A stretch of DNA of 64,000 nucleotides from Metridium senile (Eukaryota > Cnidaria > Anthozoa > Actiniaria > Metridiidae), in NCBI GenBank assembly GCA_949775045.1, contig OX459102.1, positions 3,668,533-3,732,532 on the forward strand, given 5' to 3'. The notes below the pieces were generated by a model. It was not told the origin of the DNA and made no database searches. It saw nothing but the letters and a program-made list of their open reading frames with translations. The translations under genes were made by a program, and so were the position numbers. Shown in pieces: positions 54,234 through 64,000 of this stretch (positions are counted from its first letter, which is position 1; every line of letters begins with the position of its first letter).

Positions 54234-57200
54234 GGTGATGTTGATGATGATGATGATGGTGATGGTGGTGGTGGTGGTGGTGGTGATGTTAATCGTGATG
54301 ATTATCATTATGACGATGATGAGAGTGAGGATGATACCGATGATAATGTTGATGACGATGGTATTGATGACGATAGTGATGTTGATAATTATATTGATAA
54401 CGATGATGATGATGATGTTGTTGTTGTTGTTGACGATAATAATGATGAGTATAATAATGGCAACAGCTAGCTGAGGATAATAATTACGATAAAGACACTT
54501 TTGTGTTATTCGTACAGGCTATTGACTACGAGTCGGTCAGTTCCTATTCTCTGACAGTAACAGTAACTGACGGTACATCGCCAGTAACCACTACACTAGC
54601 AATCAGTGTTACTAATACAAACGATGGTCCAGTATTTACCAATGCACCTTACAGTGCATCTGTCAACGAGAACGACGCCAGTACTGCAGTGTATACAGTC
54701 AGCGCTACAGACCAGGATACAGGTTAGAAAATATTGTGCTTCAATATAGTGCTTAAATATAGTGCTTTAAATATAGTGCTTTAATATAGTGCTTCAATTA
54801 ATATAATGCTTGAAATATAGTGCTTCAATATAGTGCTTCAATATAGTGCTTCAATTAATATAATGCTTGAAAAATAGTGCTTCAATATAGTGCTTCAATA
54901 TAGTGCTTCAATTAATATAGTGCTTTCAATATAGTGCTTCAATATAGTGCTTCAATATAGTGCTTTCAATATAGTGCTTTCAATATAGTGCTTCAATATA
55001 GTGCTTTCAATATAGTGCTTTCAATATAGTGCTTCAATATAGTGCTTCAATTAATATAATGCTTCAATATAGTGCTTCAATATAGTGCTTTCAATATAGT
55101 GCTTTCAATATAGTGCTTTCAATATAATGCTTTCAATATAGTGCTTTCAATATAGTGCTTCAATATAGTGCTTCAATTAATATAATGCTTCAATATAGTG
55201 CCTCAATATAGTGCTTCAATTAATATAATGCTTCAATATAGTGCTTCAATATAGTGCCTCAATATAGTGCTTCAATTAATATAGTGCTTCAATATAGTGC
55301 TTTCGATACTATTTGGGTTTCGAATCCGAATGAAACACGAGTTGAAATTCCAACATTGTTTTCACTAAGGAAATGGTAGCTGGTTAGAGGAGTTGAACGA
55401 ATGGATTAATGAATGAATGAATGAATGGATTGATAGATTAATATAATGAATGACTGAATGGATAGATGAATTAATTGATGAATGAATAAATGGATGGATG
55501 AAAAGATAGATATATAAATTAATAGGAATTAATGAATGACTGGATGAATGTTTGGATGAATTAATAAACAAGCAACTAAGTGGATGAATCAAGAAAGAAT
55601 GAATTAGTTAACAAATGGAAGGATAGACGAAAAATAGATAACTGAAAAAGAGAAGAAGTGATGTAGGGGTATGGTAAACACAAACGATGCATAAAAGAAT
55701 AAATATATGGATAAACATTACTGCTGTGGATCAACAATTAAAATTACTGCTGTTTTCGCCTTTCTGAGAACTCAGACATTTCAACGGCTGGTTGTGAAAT
55801 ACGTTTTTAGCTGCCGTCAATTAAAAACAAAAAAGGTACCGAGTATATAGCAGCAGCCAAAAACGTATATGTCTCAGTTCGCAGAAAGACGAAAACCGCA
55901 GTAAATATACCTTAATAAATGATGTTTGTCTAATGCAGGTCCAGCCGATACTTTAACATTCTCTCTGTCTGGAGCTGGCAGTGATCTCTTCTCAATCCAT
56001 TCATCTACGGGCATCGTAACACTCACCTCTGCTCTGGACTATGAGGAACAGGCATCGCATGTATTGACTATTGTTGTATTAGATGGTAAAGGGGGCATGG
56101 CAACCACGGGATTGACTGTGACTGTCAATAATCGAAATGATGATCCTGTATTTAAAGGTAAGCAATACTTGACCATATATGTAAGAGAAGGTTTGAGGCC
56201 ATGTACTACTGTAATTTACTATTTTAATCTTAAGCTTTCGTCGGTCGCCGACATCATCAGAAGATAGTGAAAGATTATGGCCTCAAACCTTCTCTTATTA
56301 TACCCACAATATGCTACTGAAGGACAACTTTAATATAGTAAGAATAGCCACCTTCACAGTTCACTGCGCCATCTTGAAAGGTAGCCTGGCCTCTGCAGCG
56401 AAGCAAGACAAACGTTGACCTTGCAATGATGAAGACTTTTTAACACCTTGCCGGACAATTATTCGGCAAGTGTCTCTATCATCGCAAGTTCAACCAAGCT
56501 CATACCTTTCAAAATGGCTCTTAATATTGGCTGAGAAAGGGACTGTTATAATATAAGACTTTTGGATATCTAAAGGAACGTTTTCATTCGTTTTCGTCAG
56601 TCTTGATTCACCATGCATCGTATCTATTTTACCCTTTCTTTCATTTATTGTCTGTTCTGTTCTTTTCTCTTCAATTTTCCTAATTAATTATCAATGTGTT
56701 AAAATAGCTAGCCCTGTTCTTCACAGTACGTCACACATGTAGATTCTTGCACAATCGTTCAGTATCTGAATACTTTATGAACTTATTTGAATGACTTTTC
56801 CAGGTATACCATACAGCACATCTGTCAGAGAGAATCTCCCAGCAGGAACTAACGTCTATCAACCAATCGTCAAGGACCAAGATTCGTCTGACACACTCGC
56901 ATTCTCTCTATCTGGTACGAACAGTTCTCACTTCACCATCTCTTCATCGACCGGTCTCATTCAAACAGCAGTAGTATTGGACTACGAAAGCATCAATAGC
57001 TACACATTAACAATTACCGTCACAGACGCTACATCATCAGTATCTCAACCAATCACAATCACCGTTAATGACGTCAATGACGATCCTGTACTGACGAGTG
57101 CACCATATACGGTATCCATCCCAGAAAACAACGCGAGCGCTACTGTCATCACGGTAGCAGCTGCTGATGTTGATAATGATACCTTGAAGTTTTACTTAAT

Positions 57201-60200
57201 TGGAGAGGGGAGTGAAGAGTTTAACATGAACTATTTAACGGGTTTGGTCACGTTAACACAGTCGCTGAACTACGAAGCTAAGCCTGCTTACAGCTTGACG
57301 GTGTTAGTGTTCGACGATAACGGGGCGTCTAATGCCTCTTCTCTAACAATCAATGTTGTCAATAGCAACGACGCACCAACGTTCTTAAATACCCCTTATA
57401 GCGTTTCTATGAACGAAAATACTGCGGCTGGTTGTAGAATAATTCAGACATCAGCGACAGACGAAGATACAGGCGATACGTTAACCTATACTATCACAGG
57501 CAGTAATAATAACCATTTTAGTATATCAAACCAAGGGATTATTACTAACGCAGCAGTAATGGACTATGAAACTGTGAGTTCCTATTCGCTTACAATCAGT
57601 GTTAGCGATGGAACTGATACCGTAACATCACCGTTGACTATCACCATCAATGATGTAAACGAAAAACCGGTGTTTGTGAATACACCATATAACATTACCA
57701 TCAATGAAAATACTGCTGCAGCTACTAGTGTACTACAAGTCACAGCCACAGACCAAGATAGTGATAGCATTACATACAGCTTTGTGGGGATGACTAGCTC
57801 TGATTTCACCATTCACAGTAGCAGTGGGCAGATCTCTACGTCTTTGAAGATGGACTATGAGAAAACAGTCGCATACCTACTGACAGTCCAAGCTGATGAT
57901 GGTAAAGGCGGGAAAACTATAGCAACGTGTCAAATAACACTGAATGACCTTAACGACGAGTTACCCATATTTGGAAGTGCATCTTACTCCGGTCACGTGA
58001 CTGAGAATGCTGCAACAGGAACTTCAATAATGGTTGTCACGGCAACCGATAGCGACTCAGTTGATAGCACGCTGAGCTATAGTCTCACGGGCTCAGGGAG
58101 TTCTTCGTTTTCCGTAACAGGTAGCGGACTAATAAAGACTGCATCTGCGATCGATTATGAATCGGGACAGAGCTACTCGTTGACACTGACAGCTACCGAC
58201 AATGGCGCAAATACTGGAACAACAACGATAAATATAGCTGTTGTCAATCTAATCGATAACTCGCCGGCGTTCGGGCAGTCGTCGTATAATGGAAGTGTTG
58301 CGGAAGATAGTAATCCTGGTACGAGTGTATTGAAGGTAACAGCCACTGACCAAGATAATGGAGATCAACTTGTCTATAGCATATCAGGTATGAACGGCAT
58401 TATCCACCATTAAAGTCATCTTTATCACAGTAAAAATAAAATATCGTCATTTTCATTTAGCATTTTTGGCACCTTAATGATCATTAGTTACATATAGGAC
58501 ACTTTATTTGGCTCGCGGGTCCCAAGGGCATGCGACCAGTGAAAAGCCGGGAAGTAAACCTGGACTCTTTTTATGGTGTTAAACTAGGCTGAAGTGCGAG
58601 CTTGCTGTAAGCTCAAAATTAGTTTCTTCAAACTATAACATGCAGATTTAAAAGTACTTGTTAATGTTAATGTTATTTCTCCGTGCAGGCGCAGATAGCA
58701 ATAGTTTTACTGTCAATGAAAACACTGGGGATATATCTACCAACACCAATTTGGATTGCGAGACCAAAGCCTTGTACACCTTCACTATCACCGCTAAAGA
58801 CTCTGACTCCAACACGGCTACAGCATCTGTCGTCATCTCAGTCACCGACGTCAATGATAATAGTCCCGTATGTAACGAAGCAGTGTATACTGCGTCTGTA
58901 CTCGAGAGTGTAGCCGCTGGCTCGACGGTACTGACGGTGGCATGTACTGATATTGATAGTAACGACAATGGAAAGGTTTGTTAGATACTAAGGGGCGAGC
59001 CATTTCACCTTTAAGGGGGAATATTCAACTCTGGAAATAAATGTTTTCCCACTAATTAAATATTTTTTTTATGTTCTAAATTTTTTCCAGAACTGATCAT
59101 GCACGTTTTTGTCCTTGCTTGAGGGGCAGCATGGGACAAATTGTCATGCAGCCCCTTCCCCCACAAAAGTCAAATGGTTCGCCCCTATATGCTCAGTTTG
59201 TTTTTATATTGTTAAAATAATGATTGGTTGGACATATTGTATTGTATTTTTATTTTGCTGCTATCATCAACAACTACAATACATGTACATTCATAAGTAG
59301 AATGTTATTCCCAATCTGGTGGATAGCCGGTGGCATGCTCGGAAGCGGCGGTAGTCTGAGTACGGGCCAGGCGGACATCACCATCATCAACTTTACCAGC
59401 AGCAACTCACCCATTATTATCACCATTATTAACATCAATATCACCATCATCATCGGCAACACCATCTAAACGATTATATTAATGCTTATCATTCTTTATC
59501 ACCAGGTTTCTTATAATATTTCATCCGGTGCTGGCGGTGTGTTTTCTATCAACTCGACTACCGGTGTAATCACTACGTCATCAGCCCTTGACTACGAGAC
59601 ATCATCTCTCTATACTATCAATATCATAGCCTATGACGGCGGCTCGAAGCAGGCAATTACTACAGTCATCATCAACATACAAGGAGTAAATGAGTTCACA
59701 CCATCATTTATACCAAACAATACATACCAACTCTCATTGGCTGAGGACATAACAATAGGTCATGACGTCATCGTTCTCTCTGCCAGTGACGCTGACGGTG
59801 GGTCACAAGGCGTGGTTACTTATGCTATAGTTAGTGGCGATACATACGGGAATTTTGTGTTAGATCGATTATCTGGTCGAATGGAATTACGTAAGGTATT
59901 AGACTATGAGACGGCATCGACCATAGTGCTATCTATAACAGCGACGGACGATGATTCTTCAAGCCCCAAGACTGCAACTGCTACAGTTACTATCAATGTA
60001 GTTGATGTTAATGATAACTACCCACAATGCAATCCGAACCTATTGACGCCCACGATATCAGAGTCAGCGGCTATAGGAAGTGCAGTAGCGACGTTGAATT
60101 GCAGCGACAGTGACAGTGGTGTCAATGGACAGTTGAGTTATACGATAACCAGTGGTAACTCTGCAGGTAAAAATAGTCACTACCATAGTTTATATAACTT

Positions 60201-63200
60201 GTAGCACCGAGGTTTTAAATGGCCCGGGGTGATTTCGGGATACAATTACCCCTAAAATATACACCGGAAGTCTTTTGAGATACCACAAAAAAAAAACATT
60301 GCACGAGAATTGATAGGATTTTTCTTTTTCGATACCCTTAAGGATACCAAGAAATGTCGAAATTCTAAATTTTCAATTTTAATACCCTAAAATAAAAGAT
60401 ATCAAATCTATACGACAAGCATACCCGATACAGTTAGCTTGGATTCTCTCTCCTACCCCAACCCCCTCTCCCGGTTATAATATTGCGGTAAAATTGCAAG
60501 CTCTAAATGAGCCAGTCTGTCATAATGGCATTACATAAGCATTACACCTTGCACAATTCTTCTAAGACCACAGTATGGTAACTCGGTGTTCACTTTTCAA
60601 GATGGCGCCCCTATTGTTAACCGGAGTTCGTGATGCCTGTAACTGGCATGTAAAGAGTTATTAAACTTAACTGTTAATGTTTGTTTGTGTTTTGTAGGAT
60701 TTTTCTCGATATCAAATGTCGGTGCCATCAGTGTTGCTAAATCACTGGACTACGAAACCGACCAGTCATTCCCTCTAGTCATTACCGTCACTGATAACGG
60801 CTCTACAACCAAATCTACACAAGCAACTGTACAAATCACTGTCAGCGCTGTCAACGAACATACACCTGTGTTTACTAACAGCGCCTCGTACTCCGCTGCC
60901 TTATCTGAGGAGACGGCTGCGGGCTCAGAAATCCTTCGTGTTACAGCTGATGACGCTGATAAACATAGCGAAGTCTCTTATGCTATCCTCGCAGGGAATG
61001 ATGGGAATTTCTACATCGATGCATCCAACGGCGCTATAGTGCTACTCAAAGCTCTTGATCGAGAGACTAAGGGCTCACATAGCTTGACAGTACAAGCGAG
61101 CGATGGTACCAATGTGGCCAATGCGACAGTTGTACTCACTGTTTCTGATGTGAATGATAATTCACCGGTATGTAGTCCATCATCGTACGCCGTTAGTGTA
61201 CGAGAGGATGTGGTCCTGGGGACGAGCGTTGTAAGAGTTACTTGTACTGATGATGATGATGGCATTAATGGACAGCTGGTTTACAGGTAAACAACTGTAT
61301 TTGAAATGCGAATCAAATAATGATAACATGATAAATGAATGAATGAATGAATGGATGGATGGATGGATGGATGGATGGATGGATGGATGGATGGATGGAT
61401 GGATGGATGGATGGATGGATGGATGGATGGATGGATGAATGGATGGATGGATGGATGGATGAATGAATGAATGGATGGATGGATGGATGAATGAATGGAT
61501 GGATGGATGGATGGATGGATGAATGAATGGATGGATGGATGGATGGATGGATGGATGGATGAATGAATGGATGGATGGATGGATGGATGGATGGATGGAT
61601 GGATGGATGGATGGATGGATGAATGAATGAATGGATGGATGGATGGATGAATGATAATAATGAAGGACAGATAAACGAAGGAATAAATAAAATCATGAAT
61701 AAATATGAATCAATGAAAGCATATGAATTAATCAATCAATATGAAGAATGCATAATATATGAATGAATGATAGAATAAATATATGAATAAATGAATGAAT
61801 GAAATTAACGATTGCCAGAATTAATGAATTAACGATTTAATGAATTTAACATATTACACACAAGCAAGTGAATGAATGGCGAAAATAGTGAACAACTAGA
61901 TGGATGTAATTATAGTGAAACAATGAATGGATGGATCTAAGAATAAATAAATGCCTAATAAATTATATACAAATCAATTAACCAAGGGAAGAAATATAAA
62001 CAAAAATAATCATTTTCTGTATTTTTTACATCTACAGTATAATATCAGGAAACACCAATACTGACTTTGCGATCGACTCCAATGGAACCATCTCCACTGC
62101 GCATGCACTAGACTATGAAACTACAACATACTACACACTGACCATCAAGTCACGTGATTCTAGCAGCCCTAGCAACACACAAAAACACGTGACTGTTGAC
62201 GTCAGCATAGCAGTGACGTCAGTTAATGAGCATACTCCCGTCTTTACGTCATCAAGTTATAGTCATGACGTCAAAGAAGATACTGTAATAGGGACATCAT
62301 TGCTTAGGGTCACAGCTGAAGATAATGATAATGGACCGCAAGGTAAGGCATTAGGATATTACATTTATGAAATACAATTTTCTCGCCCAAGCAGCTAATC
62401 AGAGAATCAGCATGAGTCAAAGCCTTGGCTTGCCATGCATATGATTATGTTTTCCTTAGAAACGTTTAATACATGAAATATAATATATTGGAAATAATTG
62501 TTTTTATTTTCAATCCGAAAATATATTAGGGTATAGTAGACATCCGTCTGTCTTAAATAATGGTAGCGCCATGGTATAAGGTCATGTAGTCAGCCCGTTG
62601 AGTACATCGTATTGAATGACTCAGCCAATCCTTGCGGGACAGTCCTTTGCACACAGATCACAGGCGAACTTGGAGGGCAGGTTTGGGGCCGGGGGTTGTT
62701 GTTTTTGCTGTCTCTGCTGTCTCTGTTTTCTACGCTGTCTTCTTTCCTCTGACTGATGGTAGAACTTTTCCTTTTTATATCTTCCCAACTTCGATAAAAA
62801 GGGTTGGATATGAAAGATTAAAAGTTTATTTTAAAATATACGTTTTGAAATTCTTTCTATTATTGTTTTGTTCTCAGGAGATGTCTCGTATTCAATGTCA
62901 TCGCCATCTTTCTACATTGATACGGCCAGCGGTATCATTCGTCTAAAGGGTAACGTTGATCGAGAGTCTACATCGTCGTATACGTTAACGGTCACCGCGC
63001 ATGACAACGATCCTATAACCGCTGATAGGAAGTCAGCGAATGTTACAATTACCCTGACTGTCACAGATGTGAACGACAATGAACCATTGTTTTCTCCTAA
63101 GCAATATCAGGTGATTATCTTATAGTGTTCAATGATGATGATGAAGACAATAATGATAACGATAATGATAATGGTTATAATGATAATGATGGAAAATTAT

Positions 63201-64000
63201 GCGGAAAATATGTGGAAACATCTGGGTCCAAAACATTTGTATAATTCATTATGGTAACATTGCATATGATGATGATTATGATAACTATATTTTTATTATG
63301 CTTATGATAGCTTCAACGAAACAATGCTCGTGTTGATGGTGGTGGTACTGCATGTTGTTAGTGGTGATGGTGGTGGTGGTACTGCATGTTGTTATAGTGG
63401 TGATGGTGGTGATGGTACTGTATGTTGTTAGTGTTGATGGTGGTGATGGTACTGTATGTTGTTAGTGTTGATGGTGGTGGTGGTACTGCATGTTGTTAGT
63501 GTTGATGGTGGTGATGGTACTGTATGTTGTTAGTGTTGATGGTGGTGATGGTACTGCATGTTGTTAGTGTTGATGGTGGTGATGGTACTGTATGTTGTTA
63601 GTGTTGATGGTGGTGAAGGTACTGCATGTTGTTTGTGTTGCGTGATGATGTCGGAGAAAACAATGATTCAGTATAATGATACTCAATACGGAATACGATG
63701 ATAATGCCGCTATATTGAAAATGATCATGACGTCCGTTTATTTCACCAGGTAACCCTGGCTGAGAATATCACAGTCGGTACCAATCTCACTCAGGTTCAA
63801 TGTACCGACAGTGACCTGAGTACTAATGCTGCTATTGTGTACAGTATTGTAGAGGGCGATCCATTGAATTACTTCAGCATCGCTTCAAACGGCCTGGTTA
63901 CCACTGCTAAGCAACTTGATTACGAAACAATGACGTCATACACCTTAACAATACAAGCACGTGACAGCAGTTCACCAATCAGCTCCCAGCTCGTCGGCAA
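47897..64000 (+). CDS. Giant FAT/dachsous-like cadherin, 5' part (17 exons, about 2,213 codons, open at window end)
   Basis: Joined exons: 47897-47975, 48785-49036, 49571-49747, 50168-50425, 50618-50938, 51188-51568, 51967-52218, 52959-53545, 54518-54722, 55939-56157, 56804-58387, 58689-58975, 59506-60166, 60698-61286, 62038-62342, 62878-63110, 63750 to beyond 64000. All phases agree, with GT-AG borders. A signal peptide is followed by about 22 cadherin repeats of about 100 residues. Each shows the calcium-site signatures: xEN near the start, DxDxxD in the middle, LDYE (or variants), and a DxNDxxP linker. Known role: calcium-dependent adhesion at the cell surface. No EGF, laminin-G or transmembrane part lies within the window, so the subfamily (FAT, dachsous, CELSR or lineage-specific) cannot be fixed. 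Confidence 0.93.
47976..48784. other. Cadherin intron 1
   Basis: 809 bp. Nothing recognised. Confidence 0.6.
48785..49036 (+). CDS. Cadherin exon 2 (repeat 1)
   Basis: [18 protein letters not shown] ... [11 protein letters not shown] ... [11 protein letters not shown]. Acceptor TTTTGTAG, donor GTGAGT, phase 1. Confidence 0.92.
49037..49570. other. Cadherin intron 2
   Basis: 534 bp, A/T-rich. Nothing recognised. Confidence 0.6.
49571..49747 (+). CDS. Cadherin exon 3 (repeat 1 end, repeat 2 start)
   Basis: Linker NVNEAPSF and NENSANG ... [13 protein letters not shown]. Acceptor TATTTTAG, donor GTAAAT, phase 1. Confidence 0.92.
49752..49985. repeat. CAT-rich low-complexity DNA in cadherin intron 3
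   Basis: Imperfect catcat/aacaac tract that starts a few bases beyond the exon 3 donor. A partial copy of the exon 3 acceptor context (TTGTATTTTAGGAGACACCG, about 50010-50029) follows. Confidence 0.85.
50168..50425 (+). CDS. Cadherin exon 4 (repeat 2 end, repeat 3 start)
   Basis: [20 protein letters not shown] ... [10 protein letters not shown] ... AENDAA ... DPDGG. Acceptor GTCTATAG, donor GTATTA. Confidence 0.9.
50618..50938 (+). CDS. Cadherin exon 5 (repeat 3 end, repeat 4 start)
   Basis: [20 protein letters not shown] ... ALDYES ... NSNDVPVS ... [12 protein letters not shown]. Acceptor TCAACAG, donor GTACGC. Confidence 0.92.
51004..51240 (+). repeat. 100-110 bp triplication over the exon 6 acceptor
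   Basis: AGTGGTGTGAT recurs at 51004, 51114 and 51214. Copies include the acceptor TTACCAG and the first codons of exon 6 (GAAGCTCGGACTTCTCC) twice, at 51088 and 51188. Splicing to the upstream copy would reach a stop (TAA) within 25 codons, so 51188 is taken as the exon start. Confidence 0.9.
51188..51568 (+). CDS. Cadherin exon 6 (repeat 4 end, repeat 5)
   Basis: [20 protein letters not shown] ... NKNDDPTL ... DADGDSMSY ... [13 protein letters not shown]. Donor GTAAGT, phase 1. Confidence 0.92.
51595..51950. repeat. Tetranucleotide-rich cadherin intron 6
   Basis: Runs of attaatta, ttgattga and cattcatt fill the intron. Confidence 0.85.
51967..52218 (+). CDS. Cadherin exon 7 (repeat 5 end, repeat 6 start)
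   Basis: [19 protein letters not shown] ... NSNDSPSF ... [11 protein letters not shown] ... SGLITT. Acceptor TTTTCCAG, donor GTTAGT. Confidence 0.9.
52259..52423. mobile_element. CAGGG-ended MITE in cadherin intron 7
   Basis: Ends CAGGGGCGGATCTAG / CTAGATCCAGCCCTG with CACCCCCT motifs inside. Flanks CTTTT / CTTAT are a one-mismatch 5-bp duplication. Confidence 0.7.
52613..52850 (+). mobile_element. tRNA-derived SINE
   Basis: Box A-like TGGCGTAGGGG at about 52623, then box B GGTTCGAGTCC (52668-52678) in a tRNA-like head ending CCCGGCTCGGGC. A body with GGTTTTTCTCCAGGTAATCC, a motif common in SINE bodies, follows. The 3' end is uncertain. Confidence 0.7.
52959..53545 (+). CDS. Cadherin exon 8 (repeat 6 end, repeat 7, repeat 8 start)
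   Basis: [16 protein letters not shown] ... NKNDDPSF ... [10 protein letters not shown] ... NDANDSPVF ... [11 protein letters not shown] ... GVITTAQ. Acceptor ACTACAG, donor GTATAT, phase 1 to 0. Confidence 0.92.
53546..54460. repeat. GGT/GAT low-complexity intron 8 of the cadherin gene
   Basis: Alternating (ggt)n and (gat)n blocks. A block of about 220 bp (ggtggtgatgttgatgatgattatgatgg and context) is repeated twice at about 53880-54090 and 54060-54280. It starts at the exon 8 donor. Confidence 0.9.
54518..54722 (+). CDS. Cadherin exon 9 (repeat 8 end, repeat 9 start)
   Basis: [16 protein letters not shown] ... NTNDGPVF ... NENDAST ... DQDT. Acceptor CGTACAG, donor GTTAGA, phase 0 to 1. 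Confidence 0.92.
54724..55310 (+). repeat. AATATAGTGCTTC minisatellite
   Basis: About 40 copies of a 13-16 bp unit (caatatagtgctt with t or taat insertions) starting at the exon 9 donor. Confidence 0.93.
55395..55620. repeat. GAAT/GGAT-type tetranucleotide DNA
   Basis: Degenerate gaat/ggat repeats in cadherin intron 9. Confidence 0.8.
55939..56157 (+). CDS. Cadherin exon 10 (repeat 9 end)
   Basis: [20 protein letters not shown] ... [11 protein letters not shown] ... NRNDDPVFK. Acceptor AATGCAG, donor GTAAGC, phase 1. Confidence 0.92.
56348..56542. mobile_element. Foldback MITE, family CCACCTTCACAGTT, copy 2
   Basis: CCACCTTCACAGTTCACTG ... GGGACTGTTAT shares the interior CTTGCAATGAT and TGTCTCTATCAT with 17909-18164. 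It lies in cadherin intron 10 (56158-56803), which holds nothing else recognised. Confidence 0.65.
56804..58387 (+). CDS. Cadherin exon 11 (repeats 10-14 and start of 15)
   Basis: 1,584 nt. Linkers [37 protein letters not shown] and [10 protein letters not shown] mark five repeat ends. LDYE-type motifs are LDYE, LNYE, MDYE, MDYE, IDYE. Acceptor TTTTCCAG, donor GTATGA, phase 1. Confidence 0.95.
58689..58975 (+). CDS. Cadherin exon 12 (repeat 15 end, repeat 16 start)
   Basis: [17 protein letters not shown] ... LDCETKALY (Cys where other repeats have Tyr) ... DVNDNSPVC ... DIDSNDNGK. Acceptor CGTGCAG, donor GTTTGT, phase 1 to 0. Confidence 0.92.
58976..59505. other. Cadherin intron 12
   Basis: 530 bp with a short atcaccatcatc tract at 59380-59460. 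Nothing else recognised. Confidence 0.6.
59506..60166 (+). CDS. Cadherin exon 13 (repeats 16 end, 17, 18 start)
   Basis: [16 protein letters not shown] ... [10 protein letters not shown] ... GVNEFTPSF ... [12 protein letters not shown] ... VLDYETAST ... DVNDNYPQC ... [11 protein letters not shown]. Acceptor TCACCAG, donor GTAAAA, phase 0 to 1. Confidence 0.94.
60167..60697. other. Cadherin intron 13
   Basis: 531 bp. Nothing recognised. Confidence 0.6.
60698..61286 (+). CDS. Cadherin exon 14 (repeats 18 end, 19, 20 start)
   Basis: [20 protein letters not shown] ... AVNEHTPVF ... [10 protein letters not shown] ... DVNDNSPVC ... [12 protein letters not shown]. Acceptor TTTGTAG, donor GTAAAC, phase 1 to 2. 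Confidence 0.94.
61322..61650. repeat. (GGAT)n tetranucleotide array
   Basis: Long ggatggat runs with gaat interruptions, about 35 bp beyond the exon 14 donor. Degenerate gaat DNA continues to about 61950. Confidence 0.94.
62038..62342 (+). CDS. Cadherin exon 15 (repeat 20 end, repeat 21 start)
   Basis: [20 protein letters not shown] ... [10 protein letters not shown] ... SVNEHTPVF ... DNDNGPQ. Acceptor TCTACAG, donor GTAAGG, phase 2 to 1. Confidence 0.92.
62343..62877. other. Cadherin intron 15
   Basis: 535 bp. Nothing recognised. Confidence 0.6.
62878..63110 (+). CDS. Cadherin exon 16 (repeat 21 end)
   Basis: [20 protein letters not shown] ... [10 protein letters not shown] ... [15 protein letters not shown]. 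Acceptor TTCTCAG, donor GTGATT, phase 1 to 0. Confidence 0.92.
63330..63640 (+). repeat. 34-bp minisatellite in cadherin intron 16
   Basis: About eight copies of TATGTTGTTAGTGTTGATGG followed by TGGTGATGGTACTG, 34 bp each, with g/a and c/t variants. Confidence 0.92.
63750..64000 (+). CDS. Cadherin exon 17 (repeat 22, cut by window end)
   Basis: [20 protein letters not shown] ... [12 protein letters not shown], still open at 64000. Acceptor TTCACCAG, phase 0. Confidence 0.9.

Noticed and set aside
53709..54474. 250-codon ORFs of Val/Met or Thr/Ile
   Set aside because: Artefacts of the GGT/GAT low-complexity intron.
61313..61735. Ser/Ile/His-Pro repeat ORF
   Set aside because: Translation of the GGAT tetranucleotide array on the minus strand. 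The same applies to 21124-21641, where only 21510-21631 is real coding sequence (exon 19).

Overview
This is eukaryotic (animal) genomic DNA, probably from a marine invertebrate such as a cnidarian or a similarly repeat-rich lineage. The evidence is two multi-exon host genes with GT-AG introns, a Polinton/Maverick element, many short inverted-repeat elements, SINE and LINE fragments, and a TTAGGG-type telomeric tract. I cannot name the species from sequence alone.

Layout. 1-994: flank with a foldback element. 995-15810: an apparently intact Polinton with 649-bp terminal inverted repeats, protein-primed DNA polymerase B, retroviral-type integrase, double jelly-roll capsid candidate, A32-type packaging ATPase, and a block of seven to eight unnamed, mostly membrane or coiled-coil proteins read leftward. 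15811-20588: intergenic DNA with several foldback elements and a tRNA-like sequence. 20589-44219 (minus strand): a complete 21-exon gene, which I joined codon by codon into 925 residues, for a KDM7/PHF8-type histone demethylase (PHD finger plus JmjC with an intact His-Asp-His iron triad). Its introns hold MITEs, a deleted LINE, a 2A-motif element fragment and several minisatellites. 44220-47896: intergenic, with an interstitial telomeric tract and a hexanucleotide array. 47897-64000 (plus strand): the first 17 exons (about 2,213 codons, signal peptide plus about 22 cadherin repeats) of a giant FAT/dachsous-like cadherin that runs off the window. The two host genes are divergent, with start codons about 3.7 kb apart.

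The most unusual signal is that minisatellites in the demethylase gene were built from its own splice junctions. A 75-bp unit carries the acceptor and first 25 nt of exon 18 in 14 copies, is a multiple of three and is open in the coding frame next to the exon. A 71-bp unit carries the last 28 nt and the donor of exon 9 in 19 copies. A third junction (acceptor of cadherin exon 6) is partly triplicated. A 24-bp array grown from a MITE end abuts another donor.

Within the Polinton, polymerase (minus) and integrase (plus) converge, while capsid and integrase diverge from a short shared spacer. Most leftward genes carry a [C/G]GTATAA box 15-29 nt before their ATG, which suggests one promoter per gene rather than one operon.
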